From CAZFIM01 sp964519615 (lineage in GTDB: Bacteria; Chloroflexota; Dehalococcoidia; GIF9; UBA5629), in assembly GCA_964519615.1 (NCBI GenBank), contig CAZFIM010000038.1, forward strand, positions 1 to 21,821: a stretch of 21,821 bases of DNA, read 5' to 3'. Below, one piece after another: positions 16,584 to 21,821 of the stretch (position 1 is its first letter; each line of letters opens with the position of its first letter). The notes under the pieces are model-generated. The model made no database searches, was not told the origin of the DNA, and was given only the letters and a program-made list of their open reading frames with translations. A program made the position numbers and the translations under genes.

Positions 16584-18158
16584 ATGGTTAATCATCTTGT
16601 TACAACTGAAAAACAGCTCAGCAAGCCGCAGACGGGGTTGATCTCCCAGGTTACTGCATTGAGCCAGAAAATTGCTGCAACCGTAGAAAACAGCAAAGAT
16701 AAAACCAAAGATAAAGAATATCTTAATTCTGATCTCTTTGCCCAGATGACATATATGGCTGCCATCTCCAGTGCCGGACTGTCAAGAAGAGAGATAATCA
16801 ATAGCGCGGCCGATCTACCCTACTGCTCTTCTGTCTATTTTAAAGATATCAACGGGCTGGTACAAAAACTGAACTTCAACTATCCGGAAGCATGCCGTAT
16901 GGTGGGTGAAAGAACAATGGAATCTGCTCCCAGATCCATACTGCTGCGTATGGCGGGCACATTCACTTCCGGCGAACCTGAGAGTATCTTCCTTGCCCGT
17001 GAGGCTGTAGCGCAGGGCGAGACCTTCGGAAATGCCTATGAACGCGATCTCCAATCGCTGAAAAGCTGGACAGATGCCTATATTTCACTGACGCTTTCGG
17101 CGTCACTCATTATCATTGTGGCTGTTATCTCCATGATGATCTATCCTGTCGCCAACAGCTTCGTCTATATATTGAGCATTCTGTCTATGATCGTCACGGT
17201 TGCCGGCGCATGGATTATTCACCGTGCCGCCCCCAAAGAATTAAAGACGCACAGCTTGAAGGAGAAATCAAAGGGGCAGACGCTTGCCGCCGCTATATTC
17301 AAGATTACCACACCCTTTGCCATCCTTATCTGCTCCGTGCTGGCGCTTACAAACGTCGACATCGGCTGGATTCTATTGGTAGGGGCTATCGTGGTCATTC
17401 CTCCCGGAACGATAGTGATGTGGGATGACCGCAAAATCGATAAGCACGATTCTGATATAGCCGGCGTGCTGAGGTCTCTTGGAGGAGCGGCAAAAGCCAT
17501 TTCATCCACCATAACTCATGCGGTGAGCAAGCTGGACCCGCATGCCGCGGCCTCGTTTAAAATCAGCATCGAACGGCTGCAAACAAGACTGGCAACAGGC
17601 CTTAATGCAGACCTGTGCTGGCTGAAATTTATAAGTGAATCAGGCAGTGAGCTTGTACACCGCAGCATTAAAATATTCCGCGATGCGGTGAATATGGGTG
17701 CGGATCCGCAGATGGCCAGCGAGCAGGCATCCATGTACGCTATGAAGATAGACCTGCTGCGTGAAAAAAGGAAACTGGTCTCATCAGGTTTTTCCTGGCT
17801 GTGCATGGTTATGCACGGGGTAACATGCGCGCTGATGCTCTTTATCTGCGGTGTGCTCGAGGTATTTTCAGGGGCAATGAACGGTATTGAAGATATTGAG
17901 AAAATCAATAATACAGTTCTGCCGACGTTCGGATTCTTCGGTGAGTCCACCCAGCTAGAGATGTTCGGGACCCTCGTTATGGTTGTTATCCTTATTTATA
18001 CCATAGCCAATGCTTTTGCTATACGGGCAACTACGGGTGGACATCATTATAAGTTCCTTTTCTATCTGGGCATTCTTATGGCCATGTCAGGATTCTGTTT
18101 CCTGGTGGTACCACAAATAGTGGGAGCTGCACTCAATACGATGGCACCGTTAAGTTAA
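16584..18158 (+). CDS. arlJ: ArlJ (FlaJ), archaellum membrane platform protein
   Basis: 524 aa. A cytoplasmic N-terminus (about 1-165) contains the first T2SSF-like helical bundle (AISSAGLSRREII, RMAGTFTSGE). Hydrophobic segments follow at about 168-212 (two), 238-278 (two), 405-428, 455-478 and 486-515. A second cytoplasmic helical domain (about 285-400) has SLGGAAKA and SGSELV-type motifs. This two-bundle, many-helix plan is that of archaeal FlaJ, which anchors the ArlI ATPase. It lies 19 bp after arlI, with AAAAGGAT ribosome site. Confidence 0.9.
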   Translation: MVNHLVTTEKQLSKPQTGLISQVTALSQKIAATVENSKDKTKDKEYLNSDLFAQMTYMAAISSAGLSRREIINSAADLPYCSSVYFKDINGLVQKLNFNYPEACRMVGERTMESAPRSILLRMAGTFTSGEPESIFLAREAVAQGETFGNAYERDLQSLKSWTDAYISLTLSASLIIIVAVISMMIYPVANSFVYILSILSMIVTVAGAWIIHRAAPKELKTHSLKEKSKGQTLAAAIFKITTPFAILICSVLALTNVDIGWILLVGAIVVIPPGTIVMWDDRKIDKHDSDIAGVLRSLGGAAKAISSTITHAVSKLDPHAAASFKISIERLQTRLATGLNADLCWLKFISESGSELVHRSIKIFRDAVNMGADPQMASEQASMYAMKIDLLREKRKLVSSGFSWLCMVMHGVTCALMLFICGVLEVFSGAMNGIEDIEKINNTVLPTFGFFGESTQLEMFGTLVMVVILIYTIANAFAIRATTGGHHYKFLFYLGILMAMSGFCFLVVPQIVGAALNTMAPLS

Positions 18159-18160
18159 AT

Positions 18161-18985
18161 ATGCAGATTATGGATTTTATATACGATTACTTTTATGACG
18201 TCCTCTCTCAGGAGGGTATATGGGTGCTTATACTGATAGGCGCCGGCTTTGCTGTGGCATCCTTTATTTTGCTGACGATGAGAACCGAGACCGGATTTAA
18301 ATACAAAGATGCACCTAATCAAACCGGCAAATCCGGCAAATTCAGCTTGAACAGAAAACAGGAGCAGCAGGTTGAGGGTATGGAGACTTTCGAAGAGATA
18401 ACTGCTGTTGAAAAACCTGAAAAAGGTAAAAAAGAAAAAAACAAGAAGAAGGATAAAAAGGGAAAATCGTCCGCACCGCTCCGGCCGCAAATGGTACCGC
18501 CGGATCTGCCTGCAGAAGAAGCAGTGAACCTGAACATAATAGACAGCATTGATATTGCCTCAATGACGGCAACGGCAGGTGGCGGTGATGCGGATATCGA
18601 TATTCCCGATGTTCCGGCGGATATGACTCCGATGGCAAATGAAGAAGGCGGTATAGATATCGATAACAATCTCGTTGCCGCCGCGGCTGTGGAATCAAGC
18701 GATACCGGGGCGGGCATGATAGATCCGTTTTCTTTGGCTGCCGATCTGCCGCAGCCGGACATGGAGATGGAGCAACTGGCAGAAGAAACGGATAAAGACC
18801 TGAGCAGCGGATCAAGCAGCGACGATATATTCGCTATCTTTGACGAAGTGGACGATGAAGAGGAATCGGAAGCATCTCTTTTTGCAAAAGAATTGGACGA
18901 TGTAGGCCTGGACGATATGTTGTCCGAAACGGTAAATATTTCACAGGATCTAAAAAACATATTTAATCAATTCAGGAGGGCGTAA
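18161..18985 (+). CDS. Membrane protein with acidic low-complexity cytoplasmic tail (archaellum operon, unknown)
   Basis: 274 aa, not recognised. One TM helix (about 18-40) is followed by a Lys-rich block (about 88-108) and a long acidic, Asp/Ala-rich tail (about 120-255) with DDIFAIFDEVDDEEE and LDDVGLDDML. A short predicted amphipathic end (ISQDLKNIFNQFRR) closes it. It starts 2 bp after the arlJ stop with no clear Shine-Dalgarno, implying translational coupling; ATG 18170 is an alternative start. Placement between ArlJ and the envelope protein suggests a motor accessory or scaffold role, which is inference. Confidence 0.8.
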   Translation: MQIMDFIYDYFYDVLSQEGIWVLILIGAGFAVASFILLTMRTETGFKYKDAPNQTGKSGKFSLNRKQEQQVEGMETFEEITAVEKPEKGKKEKNKKKDKKGKSSAPLRPQMVPPDLPAEEAVNLNIIDSIDIASMTATAGGGDADIDIPDVPADMTPMANEEGGIDIDNNLVAAAAVESSDTGAGMIDPFSLAADLPQPDMEMEQLAEETDKDLSSGSSSDDIFAIFDEVDDEEESEASLFAKELDDVGLDDMLSETVNISQDLKNIFNQFRRA

Positions 18986-18988
18986 GCT

Positions 18989-20527
18989 ATGAACAGAAAA
19001 AAATTACAAAGAATCTTTTATCTCGGTTGTAAGGCAAGTCTGCTCGTAATTGCTCTCGGGCTTATACTGGGAAACGTTTTTCCCGCAGCTGTGTTGGCCG
19101 ATGAGACCAGACCTGCCATAGACCTTGACCCTCGCGAAGGTCCTGTGGGAACCAAAGTTATCGTCGTCCTGTCAAATTTTGAACCCGGCGTGGTTGATAT
19201 ATCGTTTGATGCTGAATCAAATATCGTAGAAACCTGTTCCACCGATGACAACGGTGCCGCCTACACTTATTTCATTGTTGATGAATACCCTAAAGGCGAA
19301 TACAAAGTCTGGGCAAATGACGATGAAAACAGAGAATACATTGTATTCAAGGTTGTGCCGGAAATCGAGGCTGATGTATATAAGGGTTATGTCGGTGATG
19401 AGGTGGTAATCAACGGAACGGGTTTTGCCGCCAAGAGCGAGGTAAGCATCAAGTTCGATAATGACGAAGTAACCATCGATAAAACGGATGAGAACGGCTG
19501 CTTTGCCGGCGCTACTTTTACAGTGCCTGAAAGCGCTAACGGCGCACATACCATCAGGGTGCTGGATGAAGATAAGAATTTTGCAGACGCCAAATTCACC
19601 ACTCAGCACACTATCTCCATATCCGGCACCGATGGAAAGGTGAATACCGGCGTCACGGTCAGCGGTACAGGATTCAATGCCAATGCGGATATGACCATTA
19701 CTCTGGCTAATGAGAAAGTATCTATCAGCAAGAGTGATGCTCATGGAAGCTTCAGCGATACTTTTGTCGTGCCCGCTATTGTCCAGGGTACTTACAGGAT
19801 AAAAATCAGCGATGGGGCCAATAACAGCTACGCTGATTTCACTATCTCCGCGGTGGCAACGCTTAATCCCGCTGAAGGCCATGTAGAATCGGATGTCACT
19901 GTAACGGGAAGCGGCTATGCCGCCAACAGTCCTATTACTGTGAAATATGATAACGATAAAATGGCCTCCGCCAATTCCGATGCCGGCGGATGCTTTGAAA
20001 TCAATTTCACTGTGCCGGTGAGCGAACACGGAGAACACACTATCACCGTTAGTGACAGCACCACCACAAACGAGATGACGTTTACCATGGAATCCGATCC
20101 GCCTCCCACACCCAGGTTGCTGCTGCCTGCCAACGCCTCCAAAGTGACCGAAACGCCTACTTTCAATTGGGAGAACGTGAACGATCCCAGCGGCGTGTCA
20201 TATATCCTGCAGGTGGCTGCTGATGCCAACTTCTCGAACGTAGTAATGCAAAAGGAAGGGTTAACTACAAACGAGTACACACTCACAGAGGCGGAAAGCC
20301 TGGCGCCGCGAAAAAAGGAGGAACCGTATTATTGGAGAGTACGCGCAACCGACCGCGCCAGCAATGTCGGTGAATGGTCCGAACACGGCAGCTTTTATAT
20401 GGGGCTTATACTCGCCACCCCTCCGGGCTGGGTGCAGTGGGGCCTGACAGGGCTGGGTATAACACTGTTCGGATTCCTCTTCGGCACCTTCTTGAACAGG
20501 CTGAGGAGATTGGCAATAGGCGATTAG
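18989..20527 (+). CDS. Secreted, membrane-anchored Ig-like/FN3 repeat surface protein (archaellum operon)
   Basis: 512 aa. A signal peptide (about 1-37, basic start, long hydrophobic core, ending VLADE) is followed by four Ig/TIG-like beta repeats of about 80 residues (about 43-130, 131-207, 209-287 and 288-370), three of them sharing the V.G.GF/YAANS pattern. An FN3-like domain (about 373-475, FNWENVNDPSG, YYWRVRATD) precedes a C-terminal TM helix (about 482-503) and a short basic tail. The body should sit outside the membrane. A strong AGGAGG precedes ATG 18989. In this operon it could anchor the motor to the envelope, standing in for the archaeal S-layer contact of ArlF/ArlG. That role is inference. 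Confidence 0.88.
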   Translation: MNRKKLQRIFYLGCKASLLVIALGLILGNVFPAAVLADETRPAIDLDPREGPVGTKVIVVLSNFEPGVVDISFDAESNIVETCSTDDNGAAYTYFIVDEYPKGEYKVWANDDENREYIVFKVVPEIEADVYKGYVGDEVVINGTGFAAKSEVSIKFDNDEVTIDKTDENGCFAGATFTVPESANGAHTIRVLDEDKNFADAKFTTQHTISISGTDGKVNTGVTVSGTGFNANADMTITLANEKVSISKSDAHGSFSDTFVVPAIVQGTYRIKISDGANNSYADFTISAVATLNPAEGHVESDVTVTGSGYAANSPITVKYDNDKMASANSDAGGCFEINFTVPVSEHGEHTITVSDSTTTNEMTFTMESDPPPTPRLLLPANASKVTETPTFNWENVNDPSGVSYILQVAADANFSNVVMQKEGLTTNEYTLTEAESLAPRKKEEPYYWRVRATDRASNVGEWSEHGSFYMGLILATPPGWVQWGLTGLGITLFGFLFGTFLNRLRRLAIGD

Positions 20528-20593
20528 GCCAAGTAAAGGTGGGAAACCTCGCACGGCGAGAGAATATAAGTAATAAACAGCAGGTAATAACAT

Positions 20594-21190
20594 ATGTCAG
20601 ATGATGAAAAAGTATTATCGCAGGCTGATATCGATGCCATGCTTTCTTCTACAGCGGTAGATGGACCGGCATCCATCGAGGGGTCTTCTGTTGCAACTGC
20701 AACGAAGACGGAAACAGCCGCAGCGGCTCAGCCGCCTAAAACAAGTGCCGCAGCACCGAAAAAGGAATCTCCCTCTCCCGTAAAAAAGGAGGGAGCTACC
20801 CTTCCCGGAGCCGAGGTTAAACCGGCCGGACCGCCCAAAGAGATGGGCTCTCTGCAGAAATCTCTCGATGACGTGATGAAACGGCTGGATAAGGTAGAAA
20901 GCGCTATTGAGCAGTTGGGGCAAATAGAGAAGAAAATGGCAAAACAGATGAGCGAGCTTGCCTCCAAATCCTCTCACAAGGGCGATGACCTGCACAAACA
21001 GGTGCGCGAGATGAGCGAGCAGCTTGAGGAGATCAGCGATAACCTCAGGTCCAGCCTGGGCTACGGAGCCGCCAAAATATTCCAGTGCAGCGAGTGCGGA
21101 TCCGGCGGGACAGTGGCGATACATGTAAAATGTACGAGCTGCGGTGAGGAGAACTGGATGGGGTGGTGGCCGGAAGAAGATGACGAGTAA
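20594..21190 (+). CDS. Coiled-coil zinc-ribbon protein with FliM-type CheY-docking peptide
   Basis: 198 aa. Residues 7-17 (VLSQADIDAML) match the N-terminal CheY-binding peptide of bacterial FliM and FliY (consensus LSQxEIDALL), at the same distance from the N-terminus. An Ala/Pro/Lys-rich flexible linker (about 20-85) leads to a coiled coil (about 86-152) and a C-terminal zinc ribbon with C165, C168, C180 and C183 (CxxC-x11-CxxC), ending in a Trp-rich acidic tail. There is no FliM middle domain, SpoA/FliN domain or TM helix. It is last in the archaellum operon, 66 bp after the surface protein, with a weak ribosome site. It probably links CheY-type receivers to the motor; the motif is seen, the function is inferred. 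Confidence 0.88.
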   Translation: MSDDEKVLSQADIDAMLSSTAVDGPASIEGSSVATATKTETAAAAQPPKTSAAAPKKESPSPVKKEGATLPGAEVKPAGPPKEMGSLQKSLDDVMKRLDKVESAIEQLGQIEKKMAKQMSELASKSSHKGDDLHKQVREMSEQLEEISDNLRSSLGYGAAKIFQCSECGSGGTVAIHVKCTSCGEENWMGWWPEEDDE

Positions 21191-21219
21191 TTAGCCTCGT
21201 TGCACTATCAGGAGGGCGT

Positions 21220-21293
21220 CTGCCTGCATACCGCAGGCGGTACAGCATATCGCTGTGCCTTCCGCATCCTGCGGTTTGTTTTGCTGTTTTTGC
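21220..21293 (+). terminator. Terminator cluster of the archaellum operon
   Basis: Three successive hairpins: GCCTGC/GCAGGC (21222-21238), GGTACAG/CTGTGCC (21239-21259) and CCGCA/TGCGG (21262-21274). The last is followed by a T-rich tract (TTTGTTTTG... to about 21293), typical of intrinsic termination. Confidence 0.75.
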
Positions 21294-21472
21294 TTTTGCC
21301 GTCTTTTTATCCTCATTAAAAGCTGTCACCCTCACCCTTTCTGGAGCAGCTGTACCGATATAGCTTTATCCCAATTTCCAATCTGATGACGCATAGAGCG
21401 TAATAGTGCCGACGTAGTAAAATGATGTTTTTACCCCATCGGTATAATAACTGTATTTGATGTAATGTATTT
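21294..21472. other. Intergenic region without visible gene
   Basis: No convincing coding frame. It becomes AT-rich towards 21472 and holds a small spaced inverted pair TACCGAT/ATCGGTA (about 21354 and 21439). Confidence 0.6.
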
Positions 21473-21500
21473 TTGACATTTTCCTTGTATGCGCTAAAAT
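21473..21500 (+). promoter_or_regulatory. Promoter upstream of truncated tRNA-Asn copy
   Basis: TTGACA (21473-21478), 16-bp spacer, TAAAAT (21495-21500). In the second copy, before the intact tRNA, the aligned -35 is degraded (TTACGA at 21588), but a consensus TATAAT appears at 21618-21623. Confidence 0.55.
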
Positions 21501-21676
21501 GCTATAAAACTTTCCGCTGCATATTTACTATTGTTCCTCGGTAGCTCAACGGTAGAGCGGGTCCGCCTCAGGCGGATTAACCATAAGTTACGATTTTTCT
21601 TACACGGGCCAAAATGCTATAATACTTTCCGCTGCATTTTCACTATTGTTCCTCGGTAGCTCAACGGTAGAGCGGG
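21494..21676 (+). repeat. Direct repeat duplicating promoter and 5' half of tRNA-Asn (115-bp offset)
   Basis: Bases 21494-21561 and 21609-21676 are nearly identical (a few substitutions). They cover part of the promoter region, the leader and the first 27 bases of tRNA-Asn. Weaker similarity extends upstream through the -35 region, so the duplicated unit was probably larger. Confidence 0.88.
21535..21561 (+). pseudogene. Truncated tRNA-Asn 5' half
   Basis: The acceptor 5' strand, D arm and base 26 of tRNA-Asn are repeated exactly. The sequence then switches to a short hairpin TCCGCC-TCA-GGCGGA (21562-21576) instead of the anticodon and T arms. It cannot form a tRNA. Confidence 0.85.
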
Positions 21677-21724
21677 CGGCTGTTAACCGCTAGGTTGTAG
21701 GTTCGAATCCTGCCCGAGGAGCCA
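21650..21724 (+). tRNA. tRNA-Asn(GTT)
   Basis: Acceptor TCCTCGG/CCGAGGA, D arm GCTC/GAGC, anticodon loop CTGTTAA with anticodon GTT, T arm GTAGG/CCTGC around TTCGAAT, discriminator G and an encoded CCA. Confidence 0.96.
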
Positions 21725-21732
21725 AATTTAAT

Positions 21733-21756
21733 CCGCTGAACTTCAGCGGTTCTCGT
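21733..21756 (+). terminator. Hairpin after tRNA-Asn, probable terminator
   Basis: CCGCTGA/TCAGCGG stem with a three-base loop (21733-21749), followed by a moderately T-rich run, nine bases after the tRNA. Confidence 0.55.
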
Positions 21757-21764
21757 TTAACGCA

Positions 21765-21802
21765 AGACCCCGTGGGGTGATCCCCTCGGGGTCTCGTCGT
21801 TT
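21765..21802 (+). terminator. Strong GC hairpin, probable terminator
   Basis: AGACCCCG (21765-21772) pairs with CGGGGTCT (21787-21794), and an inner GGGG/CCCC pair extends the stem. CGTCGTTTT follows. A third hairpin, TCGGCGTG/CACGCCGA (21803-21820), abuts the window edge. Confidence 0.55.
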
Positions 21803-21821
21803 TCGGCGTGCCCACGCCGAC

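Noticed and set aside
18319..20038. Long antisense frames (213 and 273 codons) under the acidic-tail and surface protein genes
   Set aside because: Explained by biased codon use of the sense genes (Ser/Ile-rich mirror images); no ribosome sites or recognisable domains.
12232..21190. Archaeal host genome
   Set aside because: Bacterial promoters, terminators, HD-GYP, MshEN-PilB-type ATPase and the FliM-type peptide all argue for a bacterium.
21535..21600. Possible second tRNA with anticodon-like TCA loop
   Set aside because: The loop CCTCAGG lacks T33, and there is no T arm or 3' acceptor strand; it is a truncated copy.
1..21821. CRISPR arrays, insertion sequences, rRNA genes
   Set aside because: No regularly spaced short repeats, transposase genes or rRNA sequence seen; the only periodic DNA is the PAS-coding array.

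Overview
The window looks like a bacterial chromosome segment carrying a complete set of archaellum-type (archaeal flagellum) motor genes. The host reads as a bacterium. It has Shine-Dalgarno sites, candidate sigma70-type -35/-10 boxes, stem-loop terminators, long PAS-rich sensor proteins, an HD-GYP protein and a PilB/GspE-type ATPase with a MshEN-like N-terminus. A bacterium with arlH/arlI/arlJ points to Chloroflexota, the phylum where archaellum-like loci have been reported; that taxonomic call is inference, since no rRNA or other phylogenetic marker is present.

Layout. (1) 1-5642, minus strand: a two-gene signalling operon. A receiver-GAF-like-PAS-HD-GYP protein (586 aa) comes first, followed by a very long protein with eight PAS domains and a central PocR-type domain that runs off the left edge. 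Its last PAS domains lie in an array with an exact 372-bp period. (2) 5643-7093: an AT-rich intergenic stretch with promoters, tRNA-Gln(TTG), and an unrecognised four-helix membrane protein. (3) 7116-11583, minus strand: a histidine kinase (double-Cache-HAMP-PAS-HisKA-HATPase), a single-domain receiver and a lone PilB/GspE-like ATPase. (4) 11584-12231: a 648-bp divergent control region with a candidate promoter and several inverted repeats. (5) 12232-21190, plus strand: nine tightly packed genes, namely an ArlC/D/E-like protein, ArlG-like and ArlF-like proteins, ArlH, ArlI, ArlJ, a membrane protein with an acidic tail, a secreted and membrane-anchored Ig-like/FN3 protein, and a coiled-coil zinc-ribbon protein that begins with a FliM-type CheY-docking peptide. 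(6) 21191-21821: a terminator cluster, a partial duplication of the tRNA-Asn promoter and 5' half, tRNA-Asn(GTT), and three consecutive hairpins.

How it may work together: ArlI (ATPase), ArlH (KaiC-like regulator) and ArlJ (membrane platform) would form the motor. The ArlF/ArlG-like proteins would contact the outside, possibly through the Ig-like envelope protein. The ArlC/D/E-like protein would form the cytoplasmic ring. The last gene is the most interesting. Archaea use CheF to couple CheY to the archaellum, whereas this protein appears to put the bacterial FliM docking peptide on an unrelated scaffold, suggesting a hybrid bacterial/archaeal switch. No archaellin and no prepilin peptidase are in the window, so the filament must be encoded elsewhere or the system has another use.
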